Assembly (NCBI RefSeq): GCF_000143415.4 | Contig: NW_003314280.1 | Coordinates: 1,196,426 to 1,260,425, forward strand | Direction: 5' to 3' | Length of the DNA stretch: 64,000 nt | Source of the DNA: Selaginella moellendorffii | Taxonomy: Eukaryota; Streptophyta; Lycopodiopsida; Selaginellales; Selaginellaceae | Shown: one piece after another, positions 54,038-64,000 of the stretch | Position numbering within the stretch: position 1 is the first letter of the stretch | How the letters are laid out: the number at the start of each line of letters is the position of its first letter | Program-made: the position numbers and the translations under genes | The notes under the pieces: generated by a model | Told to the model about the DNA's origin: nothing | Seen by the model: only the letters and a program-made list of their open reading frames with translations | Database searches by the model: none

Positions 54038-55437
54038 TTAGTAGATGAGGATGTCATTGAGGTAGATGATCACCATCTGATCAAGAAACTCCCGAAAGAC
54101 ATCGTTCACCACGTGTTGGAAAACTGCTAGAGCATTTCTCAAGCCAAATGGCATGAAAGTGTACTCGAAGTGGCCATAGCGGGTTCGGAACGCAGTCTTC
54201 CATTCATCACTAGGCCAGATCCAGATCAGGTTGTATGCGCCACGGAGGTCAATCTTGGTGAAGAAGCGGGCACCACCGAGGCGTTCCAACAGGTCTGAGA
54301 TCAGGGGCAGCGGATAACAGTTCCAAACAATCACCTTGTTCAAACCTCGGTAATCAATGACTAGCTGCAAACTCCCATCCTTCTTCTTGACAAAGAAGAC
54401 AGGCGCTCCAGCTGGGGACTGCGAATGCTAAATGTACCCCGAGGCAAGGTTCTCATCCACGTACTCTTTGAGGGCCTTAAGCTCGAACGGGGATAACCCG
54501 CAGATAGGCCCCCACGGAGGTGACGCTCCTTCCTGTAAATCAATGGGATAATCATAAGCCAATGAACAGGCAGTACACTAGCTTTTTTCTTGTCAAACAC
54601 ATCCCCAAAATCATGATACTTCTCAGGAAGACTGACAGGAAAAACATGCAAAGCAAAAACGAAAATAGGTTCTTCATGAAGGAGTTCTTTCATAGTGATT
54701 GTGGAGATAGGAGGAGGTGTACGACTAAATGGAATGATGAGACGAGGATACTGTCCAGTGTAAGATGGAAGAGAGGAAAAAGAAGAGGGTGAAAACTTCG
54801 TAGAGTCAGGAATAGAACCCCGATTTAAGTTTAGGGAACTTTTCCTGATTCGGACTCGATGAACAGCAGGGGAAGCCATGGGAGATGGTGATGTGGGAGA
54901 GATGAGCTGTAATTCCTTCCAACAAATTTGAGGCTGATGTAGTTGGAACCAAGGAAGACCGAGCACCACAGAGGAGGACTTGCTGTTGATGATGTTGAAG
55001 GCGATATCGGTGACAGTGGACCCGATGTGTACTCGAACGGGCAACATTTCCCTAAGTCCAGAAGATGGAGACACAAAATGCCCGCCAATGCCTTCAACCC
55101 TCAGATCCCGTATGGTAGGAGAAAGAGGAACATGATGTTGGGCAGCAAAGTCCGTGTCCATGAAGCAGGAAGTTGCACCCGAGTCCAGTAGCGCCAAAGC
55201 CTTGAGTCCTGATTGTCCGGTGAAAGAAAGGAGATATGGGACGCGGAAGTTGCGGGAATTACTGGTGGCTTTGATGAAAGGTGGTGAGGAGCTTGATAAA
55301 GAAGAAAAGTGATTTTTATTCGGGGAGTCCAAATAGACAGCTCCTACTCTGTTTGGACAGGGTCGTTTCCCAACTGCAACAGAGGTGGACTTTGAGGCAG
55401 AGTGAACTCGAGCAGTCGAGGAGGCTTCTTGGGACAC
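54038..55437 (-). pseudogene. Element 3 protease and reverse transcriptase
   Basis: Retropepsin with the active-site triplet in LLDSGATSCFMD (about 55,180) and the VVLGLPWFQLH flap-end block. Then reverse transcriptase: [33 protein letters not shown] and [14 protein letters not shown]. The catalytic box reads YLND instead of YLDD (about 54,066-54,077), a G-to-A change on the coding strand. A stop and frameshifts separate protease and polymerase. Confidence 0.88.
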
Positions 55438-55479
55438 ACAGCTGCTTTGTGATTAGGATCAACATAGTAAAGGCAAAGA

Positions 55480-56320
55480 TTATGAGATATTCGACGTTGC
55501 TTCTCAGTAGGACTCAACTTCCCTCTAATGAGTCGGGGAGTACCAGAAATATCCATCGGGACCAGAGCAGTAGGTTCAGGAGTATGCCCCGAAGACTCAA
55601 GCTGGGATTCCTAAGTTTGGGACGGAAAAACAGCGGCGCGGCAACTTTCCTAACGACATTCAAAGAGACGATTGTCACATCGAACAGCTTTGGTGATGGC
55701 GTCCGACAGGTCCTTGGGATCCTCCATGGTGAGCAACAAATCCTTGACACCGTTGTTGAGGCCGAAACGAAATTGGTCAATCAGGGCCCGCTTATCCCAC
55801 TAAGTGTCCAAGGCAAGGAGTTGGAACTCTGCAGCGTAGATTGAGGCAGGACGAGACCCCTGAGAGAGACGTCTCATCTTTGTAGTAGCAACCCGAACCC
55901 GATCTATCTCACCAAAACATGCTTCAAGCTTCTCTTTGAACAATTGAAGATCCATCAGCTTCGGAACCACGACCCCTTTCATGCTCTTCTCCAGAAGAGG
56001 AGAAAACCATGACAAAGCTGCACCTTCGAGCAATGTCCCAATCACGCCAACTTGAGACTCGGGAGTGGGGTACCGCTGATGTTGAAGTGCAAAGATCAGC
56101 TCCATTTGGTTCAAAAATTCGCGAAGCTCAGAATGCTTGCCTGAAATTTTCGCTGGGAAACTCACCTTCGGTTCAGGAACTTTGCTGGATCCCTGAGCCG
56201 AAAGTGAAGCAAGCTCCTGATGCATGCGAAGAAGGGTCGCCTTTAGCTTGGTATTCTCAGACTGGATTTTTGTAAGGACTTCGGCAAAGAAATCAGGATG
56301 GCTTGGAGACTCCATCGGCA
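55480..56320 (-). pseudogene. Element 3 gag
   Basis: Gag begins near 56,312 (MESPSHPDFFAEVL) and contains FLNQMELIFALQHQRY and LFKEKLEACFGEID. A TAG stop at 55,800-55,802 breaks it; the frame continues beyond. The zinc knuckle near 55,450-55,490 reads CLYYVDPNHKAAVC, with the second Cys changed to Tyr. Confidence 0.85.
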
Positions 56321-56413
56321 AGAAGAAAGGAAAAAAAAGGGGAAAAAAGACAAAGGCAATCAAATAATCCAAACAAGCTAAAACAAAAGCAAAAAGCACA
56401 ATCTGAATCAAAC

Positions 56414-56809
56414 TATCAAGACCCCCAACAAGATCAAGACTGGAAAATGCAAAAGACAAAGAGAAAAGCTAATGGAAACAAAAAAAAGGCCTTAGACTAG
56501 CGTTGATTCAGATTGTGGAGAAATGGAACAAGGCTAACCTATATATACTATAGGTTGATGAAGCTCCACCACTCTTGGATCGAGGACGGCCTAAATATAG
56601 CTGAGGTTGAGGAGGCACCACATCAATATCAGGAATGTGGCTCGAGACTCAGGAATCGTACAGGAAATTAGAGAGTCTTGAGAGTCAGGAATAGGGAAGT
56701 GTCTTGAGAGTCAGGAATAGGGAAGTGTCTCAAGAATCAGGAATGTGGTCTGCAGGTTAGGAATCCGGCAAGAGTCAGAAATGTGGCAAGAATTGGGGGA
56801 TTCCTGACA
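56414..56809 (-). repeat. 5' LTR of element 3
   Basis: 396 bases, starting tatcaagacccccaac and ending ggattcctgaca. In the element's own orientation it begins TGTCAGG. It contains one more copy of the agagtcttgagagtcagg repeat than the other LTR. Confidence 0.93.
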
Positions 56810-57370
56810 GATAGTTCGGCATGCCTCTGAAGTTGGGTGGTTTCAGAGGCTTGAACTTTGAAACTCGTGCAACTGGGGGCGGCTGCAAAACTTCATCATC
56901 CTCAGAACTTGAGGAGGAGTCCGGTTGCTTAGGCTTAGCTGGTTTAGTTGCCTCAGCTTCTTTCTTCTTCTTTTTGTTCTCCTTCTTCAATTTGCAAATC
57001 TCCTTTCGCAAATTCTTGATCTCAACTTCTTGAGCCATACGTTACAATGCCACAGCATCTGGCTCTTCCTCTTTTGACTCGGCCTCAGCCTCTATTGCAA
57101 CATTTCTAGCAGGAGTTTCCTCCTCTCGATTTGCTCGTCTAGAGGTTTCAGCGTCATCAACATGGTTCCTTTTCACCATCCCGCTAGCTGCATGCATGTC
57201 TCTATCAGTAACTGAACATGCTTACAACATTCTTACTGAATGGTGCAATCCAATTAATTTTACACAGGTCGCTTCGGATCTACTAGAAAAGTCTTTGCGT
57301 ATGCAACTTGAGTTAGAAAATCCGACAAAAGTTGGATAGGAATCGCTGAAACAATTTCTCTGATACCAAA
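56810..57370 (-). mobile_element. Element 2, 5' gag and leader with tRNA-Met primer site
   Basis: Continues element 2 on the far side of the nested insertion. Gag N-terminus starts at 57038 (MAQEVEIKNLRKEICKLKKE, a coiled-coil-like Lys/Glu-rich stretch) and ends PPNFRGMPNY at the insertion point, where the frame joins VLEDWVYDMENYF of the left part. At 57358-57368 the minus strand reads TGGTATCAGAG, the standard plant primer-binding site for initiator tRNA-Met, two bases from the LTR end at 57371. Confidence 0.9.
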
Positions 57371-58620
57371 TGTAGCACACCTGAATTTGGAGCTGAACTC
57401 CAAGCCCGTTGCACTACAAAACGAGGATCCGGTACAATCCCACGAGCACCAGCTCCCCGTATCTAGCACCTGCATGCAAAATGGTGTTAGACAAAGTCTG
57501 GCACAATTTTGATATACCGGTGGCCTAACACAAGGAGGAGGGTACCCCACCGACTAGAGCAGCATGGAGCTTGGGCTTAGACCCAAATTGGACGCAAAAC
57601 AAGGAGCGACACAACCCAACAGGAGCCAAATTAATGTCTCAGGTGGTCGGATACATTCCAACCATTATCCCTACTATATATTTGAAACCTCCCCCAACCC
57701 CCCCTCCCTCCCCAACCCCCCCCCCCCTACATGCTTTGGGCTTTCACCCGAAGCCTCCCTTAGTACCAGGAGTTAGTCTCTGGGACAAGCTTGAAACTTA
57801 TTAAATATTAAATATAGAATGGCACTAGATTGCGAATTTGGACATGGAACGAACACTATTATGTTTGGGCTGATCTTTACATTCCGTCGATATGCCAAAT
57901 GAGCTAATCTAGACACTTTCTATAAATAGCATTTGGGACTGAAATGAGACCAACACAAAAGACGTGATAGCGAGGGTGTTTGACAGACACGGTAAACTAT
58001 CATTCAGTGATATTAAGGGACTAGTCTTAATATGTGAGGGTTTTTGTCACTAACAAGTGCAAGACAAAACGAGACAGGAACTCTTTACCAAGCTAAGTAT
58101 GCTTAGCTAATAGCACTTAGGAATTCCGTCCTTATGCTCGTTTGGTCTAAGTACACTTGAAATGCCCAGTTAACTCCACTAGCACAAAAGGGGCTACTAA
58201 AGGAATTCAACTATACCGACCTCCTGTCATCATGGCAGTAAGGAAAGAGTATCCGTAAGGACTAGCCGAAAAATATCTTTTGATACCCAAAGTTACATTT
58301 GTGACACTATTTGTAACATTTGCATTTGAGTCCAATTTCATGAATTTGAGTTATAAATGTCTCTAATTGCTGCCAAAAAGCTAAATCAATTTTACTGTCA
58401 CAACAACCACATTATTAAAATTGAACAACATAGCTCTAAAACCTCCTCATTGAGAACACTAAGTCACACTTAATAATGACAATGACAATGAATGGGATGT
58501 CGGTCAATGACCGTCGTGTACCATTCTAAATGCATATATGCCCATCTCATTGGCATCTGGCCTCCGTCCAATTGAAAAATGCCACCTGGACTATGCCACG
58601 CGTGAGTTTCTTACGCAAGT
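57371..58620 (-). other. 5' LTR of element 2 (inner edge only certain) and P450-E upstream region
   Basis: The LTR begins at 57371 (tgtagcacacc) on the right of the primer site. A TATA-like tatatattt is at about 57675-57683 and a C-rich tract (57689-57729) lies just beyond it, both consistent with U3 of a leftward-transcribed LTR. I could not find the outer LTR end because the second LTR is absent. The last 150-300 bases are presumably promoter of P450-E. No protein-coding frame. Confidence 0.6.
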
Positions 58621-58651
58621 AGAATATACTGTCACTTGTTTGTTGTGAGAA

Positions 58652-60409
58652 ATGGAGGGCATTGGCAAGGCAGTGTGGACGGGCGCGCTGCTCGTGTTGC
58701 TAGCACTGGTTGCGAAGCTATGGCGATCGATCGTCACCAGGTATTGGCTGGAGCCAAGATCGCTCGACACAAGGATTCGAAGTCAGGGTATCGAGGGGCC
58801 GCCAAGGACTTTCTTGGCCGGGAATATGCTCCAGGTGATGAAGATGAGAGACACTGCCAAGGAGCGGGACATGGCAGGCTTGAATCACGACATTGTGGAA
58901 CATGTGTTGCTGGATTACCACCAGTGGTCCAAGGAATACGGTTAGTCTCTCTTCTCGTTTCTATCGTAAGTTGAGTTAGACTCTGGAGGATTTCTTCCCA
59001 GGAAAGATGTATTTCTACTGGTGGGCGATGGAGCCCAGGATCATGGTCACGGAGCCCGAGCTCATCAGAGAAGTTCTTGCCAAGAAAGCTACTCAGTTTG
59101 AGAAATCGGACATGGTGGTTTCCGCAATTGTATCGATAATCGGCAGAGGGCTCGTTGCCTTGAATGGTGACGAGTGGAGTTACCATCGACGTGTTGTGGC
59201 TCCAGCTTTCTACCTAGAGAAGCTCAAGGTTGCATTTCTTTTTCTTTCCTTCTTCATATCAACTTTGATCACTTCATAACAATCAGAAAATGGTGCCTCG
59301 TATCGGACAATGCGCGCTCGAGATGCTAGACAGGTGTGAAGAAACGCTCCGCGAGCAGCCCGAGATTGAAATGAGTGGTGAATTCTCAAAGCTGGCAGCA
59401 GACATTATCTCCCACACGGCATTCGGAAGCAGCTATCTCAAAGGCCAGAAGGTCTTCCAATTCTTGAGAGCAATCCCAGAGCAGCATTCCAAGATCGATC
59501 GATACAACTATTTGCCAGGCAAAAGGTGATCATCGTTTTATTCTAGCACGTACTATAACACGATCTCGTCATCGACCGTAGATTCCTTCCGTTTCCAGCA
59601 AACTTTCGATTGAGAAAGCTCTACAGCGACCTCGACTCGCTGCTGCTGGCCTTGATCAAGGAGCGGCGAGATCAGAGTGGCCAGAGTCATGACTTGCTGG
59701 GGCTGATGCTTGCCGAGGCTGGAAACTCTTCTTTCGACGATCGGGCCGTGATGGAGGAGTGCAAGACTTTCTACCTTGCTGGCCACGAGACGACGGCATC
59801 TCTCCTCACCTGGTCTATGATGCTGCTGGCTTTGCATCCGGAATGGCAAGAGCGCGCTCGCGTGGAGGCTCAGGAAGCATTCGGCGGTGCCACTCCGGAA
59901 GCCGATTCAATCAGCAAGCTTAAGCTGGTAAGGTTTTGAGTCAATCCTTTCAAGTTTCATGAGCTCAAGATTAGTTTTTCTAGATCAACATGATCCTCCA
60001 CGAAAGTCTTCGCCTGTATCCACCGGTGGTATTTTTCATGCGAGCATGTTTCGAGAACACAACACTGGGAGATATCCTTGTTCCAAAGGGAGTTGGGATC
60101 ACGTTTCCAGTCCTTGCCATCCACCACGACAAGGAGCTCTGGGGGGAGGACGCCCACGAGTTCAATCCAGAGCGCTTCAAGGATGGCGTTGCCAAGGCGT
60201 CCAAGCATCCGAACGCGTTCCTGGCCTTCTCGCTCGGGCCCCGCGTGTGCGTCGGCCAGTCCTTTGCACTCATGGAAGCCAAGATCGCCTTGGCCACCAT
60301 TCTCCAGCGCTTCCGGTTTCGGTTGTCGCCATCGTATCGCCACTGCCCGGTGTTCAAAGTTACGCTCAGACCTCGCCACGGTCTTCCTCTCGTCATGGAG
60401 AAAATATAA
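58652..60409 (+). CDS. Cytochrome P450, CYP72 clan (P450-E)
   Basis: Intact P450, inverted near-identical copy of P450-D. Exons: about 58652-58942, 59002-59228, 59286-59527, 59581-59931 and 59984-60409. Start MEGIGKAVWTGALLVLLALV. Motifs: GPPRTFLAGN, WSYHRRVVAPAFYLEK, AGHETTASLLTW, HESLRLYPP (ExxR kept), FNPERFKDG and FSLGPRVCVG. Differences from P450-D are scattered substitutions; no stops or frameshifts. Stop TAA at 60407-60409. ER membrane oxygenase; substrate unknown. Confidence 0.94.
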
Positions 60410-61140
60410 TGGTACCTGCAGCATCACCATGCCCATACTAGAAATTAGTAACCATACTAGTAACCTTACTAGTATTATTTATTAATCCAATTAAATAATT
60501 GAAAGTTTATATATATAGACATGTTTAGAATTTATGGTAGAATAACCAGAATATACTACAAAGTGTTTATATTATAAACACGTTTATAAATTATAAATAT
60601 AAAACTAATCTAAATAAATAACAACCTTTAAGTTTTAACAAAAACAAGAATGAAAACCTGAAAACTAGAAGTTCAACTAAAACCTTAAACTCATACTCCA
60701 AGAGCTACATAGGAACAAAAGCTTTTATTCCTTTCACAATTTAATTAAGACTTCAGTTAGCAGCTTAATCCACTCTTGCCCACAGTGCAAGCACACTATA
60801 CTCACTTGCTACTCACTGGATAACCTTGCTTGTTTTGCATATTGCCGCACTTAAATATGCTGTGTTACCACATTGGCTCTACACTGTGCTCCATTGTTCT
60901 GCCTCTCCAACTCATGCAAAGCTCCACTTGTCATTCTTCTTTCTTCCCTAACTTCTTCTAATTTCATTTCTTCTTGTAATGAACTCTTCCACTCCACGAC
61001 TTGCCAACTCTTCAAATATTAAAAAAACAAAAGAAAATGCCATATCTTGACAATGTTTTATCACCGACATCACCCCACCACTATACTTGGCCTTGAGGCA
61101 CAAAAAAGGTTGTTCAAAGTATTTCTTCACACAATAACTA
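60410..61140. other. AT-rich downstream region
   Basis: 3' flank of P450-E followed by AT-rich sequence. The right part (60660-61140) is next to the end of a leftward gypsy integrase and may be its 3' untranslated or LTR region, but I could not prove LTR ends. Confidence 0.45.
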
Positions 61141-62475
61141 TTCACTCACATTGGCAATAAGTTCTTTGTAAAATCCTGAAGTTGGACTGATCCATTTCCG
61201 ACTGCCACTAGATACCCTGTCCAATGACACTTCAGCTTTCCAAGGCGTTTCCAATACTTCGAATTATAGAGAAAAACTTTATCACCAACTAGAAACTCTT
61301 TCTTGTGCAAGTGCCAATTATGCCAAACTTTGCAACATTGTTGAATCACTACACGAGCTTGAAATGCCAAGAGCCGCCTCTCATCTAACTTATCCAGCTG
61401 CTGCAACCTGTTTTTGATAGCCCTGTCTCAGTCAAGATCATGTTCCATAGCTATACACAAAGATGGAATTTCTAGCTCAATCGGCAATACTACTTCCTGT
61501 CTATACACCAGCTGAAACGGTGAAGCCTGTGTCATCACTTTGAAAGCCACCCTGTAAGCCCAAATTGCATCTAAAAGCCACTTGTCCCAATCTGTCCTGT
61601 TGGCTGAACAAGTCTTTAAAATAATATTGTGAAATATACTATTAGTCCGCTCAACCCAACCATTACAACGAGGATAATATGGTGTCGATTTCCTATGAGC
61701 GACATTATACAGTTTTGTCAATGAAGCTACCATTTCATTCAGAAAATGAGAACCTTTGTCACTAACTAACTCTAAAGAACAACCAAACCTAGTAATGACT
61801 TGCTCATACAAGAATTTAGCAACTTTCCTGCCTATAACTTCCTTCAACGCTTTCACCTCAGCCCACTTGGTCACATAATCTGTATAAACTACAGTGAGTA
61901 TGCTTGGAAGATGGAAGAGGTCCCACAAAATCAATTCCCCACTTCTCAAATGGTAAAACTGGAAGAAGTGATTGCAATGGTATCATATCATGTTGTGTCA
62001 ACTCCCCCATCCTCTGATATGGATCACAACCTCACACATAATCTATAATATCTTTGTGCATAGTCAGCCACCAATAACCTGCTCTCTTCACCAACTTGAC
62101 TATGTCCAAAATGTCCACCAACCAGTGAATCATGGCAAGAACATATAATTGAAGATACCTCATGTGATAAAACACATCTCCTGAGCACACCATCATTTCC
62201 CACTCAATAAAACTACCTTGCAATAAGAGTAAATCATTGAGACTGAAGGAGTAATTGTTTCTTTTGCTTGCTTGAAAATTCTAGAGGATACTTGCCACTT
62301 GCCAAAAATTGCACTAACTCAGAATACCACTCATTCAACTTGAAAAATCTACTTGTTTAAGCTTTCAAGATCCACCTAAAACGATTTGCATCTGGTAGCT
62401 CATCATCGACACCTTTTTCTTCATCCACAATAAGAGTTAGCAACTGAGAAATATGATCTAGCATAGTATGATATT
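61140..62475 (-). mobile_element. Ty3/gypsy remnant, minus strand (element 4): integrase
   Basis: Leftward integrase region. Core at 61428-61949: VVYTDYVTKWAEVKAL (first Asp), LVSDKGSHFLNEMVA (second Asp) and GWVERTNSIFHNI (catalytic Glu), so the DDE residues are all present. C-terminal part at 61146-61406 (GDKVFLYNSKYWKRLGKLK). Upstream, 62030-62475 carries a broken zinc domain and linker. Stops separate the pieces. It is cut at about 62,475 by an oppositely oriented element. Confidence 0.88.
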
Positions 62476-62479
62476 GTCT

Positions 62480-64000
62480 AGGCTTGGAGCTGGTGTTTCA
62501 GAAGTTGCGTGAACACAAACTGTATGCTAAGGAAAGTAAATGCGCTTTTGGTCAATTGCGCATAAACTTTCTTAGACATATAGTTGGTGGTGGCGTGATT
62601 GAGGTCGATCTAAAGAAGGTGGAAGTGGTGAAATCCTGGGAAGTCCCGACCACTATATAAAATATTCATTCCTTTCTCGGTTTGGCGGGATATTATTGCA
62701 AGTTTGTCTACAATTTTGCAAAAATTGCTCTTCCGTTGACTGAGTTGACGAAGAGTAGTATTCCATTTCATTGGACACCAGCTTGTCAGTGTGCTTTTGT
62801 ATGGTTGAAGGAGATCTTGACTACAGTTCTTGTTCTTAGGATCCCAGATCTTGATAAACCCTTCGAAGTGCATTGTGATGCATCTGGTTATACTATTGGT
62901 GCCATATTGCAGCAAGATTGTGACAAAGTGGTTGGTATTACGCTAAGGTGATATGGTTGTCCCGTTGCGTTATATTCCAAGAAATTGGATGAAACTCAAC
63001 GAAGATGGCCAACGCATGAGAAAGAAATGTTTGCTATAGTGTCAGCCCTAGAACACTGGAGACACTTACTTGGGTGGACATACCAAGGTTTATACAAATA
63101 GTAACACACTAAACTACTTTGCTAAGCAGCTTAAGCTTATGCCAAAGCAAGATCATTGGCAAAAGAAGCTTGCTAGATATGACATTGAAATCATATATAA
63201 ACTTGGTAAAGACAATATTGTCCCGGATGCATTGAGTCACCAAGCTCAGTTCCAGGCAATATCAGCAATTAGTTCGGATTGGTTAGAGGACGTTCAGGCT
63301 TCATATGGAAGTGATCCATTGGCGAAGGCAATCTTATGCTGTGTGGGGTTGTTGAAGTAGGGCCTTGGTAGCGAAGCAACGAAAGTTGCTAATCGCACTA
63401 ATGCGAAGCTTCACTTCTTAGTTCGGGATGGGCTTATATTCTACAAGCAAGAAAGATTGTATCTTCCCTCTAAGGATCTGCAGCAGTTGTTTCTGCAGGA
63501 ACATTATGATGTTCCAGCAGCGGGACATGGTGGGAAGCAAAAGACTCTGGCTTCATTGAAAAAGGGATTTTTCTGGTCTAGTATGGAAGGTGATGTAGCG
63601 GATTATTTCCGTTCCTGCCCTATATGCTAGCAATGTAAGCAGAACTGAGAAGCAGGCTGGAAAGTTGCAGTGCATTCCAGCACCGGCATGGCCATTTCAG
63701 AGTGTGACACTTGATTTCGTCACTTGCTTGCCGAAGTCTAAGAGTTATGATACTTTGATGGTGGTTGTGGATCGGTTGTCAAAAATTGCACACTTCATCC
63801 AATTGTGGGAACAGTAAATGCGAAACAAGCAGCAAAACTCTTTTTCCATGAAGTAGTGCGGGTTCGTGGTCTCTTGAAAAGATGATCTCAGATAGAGATT
63901 TGAGGTTTACGGGGAAGTTTTGGGAGACACTATTCCAATTGTTTGGTACCAAGTTAAAGTTTAGTATGGCTTATCATCCTCAGACTGATGGGCAGACCGA
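62480..64000 (+). mobile_element. Ty3/gypsy remnant, plus strand (element 5), runs off window
   Basis: Starts in the reverse-transcriptase connection (HSFLGLAGYYCKFVYNFAKI, 62,665-62,725), then RNase H (FEVHCDASGYTIGAILQQD, THEKEMFAIVSALEHW, KLGKDNIVPDALSHQ), integrase zinc domain (LQEHYDVPAAGHGGKQKT then CPIC) and core pieces ([11 protein letters not shown] near 63,965-64,000). Several stops and frameshifts (for example 62950, 63359, 63630) show it is inactive. The rest lies beyond base 64,000. Confidence 0.88.

Larger units (their letters stand above)
51206..56809 (-). mobile_element. Chromovirus-type Ty3/gypsy LTR retrotransposon (element 3), full structure, degenerate
   Basis: About 5.6 kb element inserted in element 2's gag. 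LTRs at 51206-51592 and 56414-56809, 5-bp target duplication gatag, purine-rich tract (minus strand gaggagggggtgc, 51593-51605) next to the 3' LTR. Leftward gene order gag, protease, reverse transcriptase, RNase H, integrase, chromodomain places it with the chromoviruses. Stops and frameshifts occur in every domain, so it cannot move by itself. Unusually, the bases after the 5' LTR (minus strand GTTTGATTCAGATTG) lack the TGG start of a normal tRNA primer site. Confidence 0.93.

Noticed and set aside
1-64000. tRNA, rRNA or other structured RNA genes
   Set aside because: I looked for tRNA-type T-loop words and rRNA-like blocks and saw none that I could support.

Overview
The window looks like nuclear DNA of a lycophyte, most likely Selaginella. 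The evidence is intron-bearing plant genes with introns of only about 50-60 bases, very tight gene packing, plant-specific families (NPF, IQM, DUF538, TOM2A-type tetraspanin), many PLS/S-type pentatricopeptide repeat (PPR) genes and Ty3/gypsy elements. The species call is inference.

Bases 1-28,500 form a compact gene-rich arm: three peptide-transporter-like NPF genes (one cut by the window edge), an IQM calmodulin-binding gene, a small plant-specific gene, FIGL1 (AAA ATPase), CCDC25, a C2-domain gene with an acidic tail, a TOM2A-like tetraspanin, a Na+/H+ exchanger, an uncharacterised probably mitochondrial protein, a P-class PPR, nuclear-encoded mitochondrial RPS14, a TMEM8-family membrane protein, DUF538, and a long S-motif PPR (PPR-A). 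Two AT-rich islands without genes lie at 14.5-15.4 kb and 29.4-31.4 kb.

Bases 28,500-44,900 hold a decayed tandem array. Its unit is [PPR-A leftward][PPR-B rightward][CYP72-clan P450 leftward], with a doubled promoter-like segment between the two PPR genes. Shared breakpoints and a shared frameshift show how it grew. Most copies are pseudogenes. PPR-A, one PPR-B and the last P450 have long or complete frames.

Bases 45,200-60,400 contain two intact, nearly identical P450 genes in head-to-head inverted orientation, separated by 11.6 kb of nested Ty3/gypsy retrotransposons. A chromodomain-bearing element with two LTRs and a 5-bp target duplication sits inside the gag gene of an older element. 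Bases 60,400-64,000 are further gypsy fragments in opposite orientations, the last one running off the window.

The genes of the left arm do not form a pathway. The common thread of the right half is duplication: PPR proteins (organellar RNA binding, by family knowledge) and P450 enzymes multiplied together and then broken up by frameshifts and transposons.
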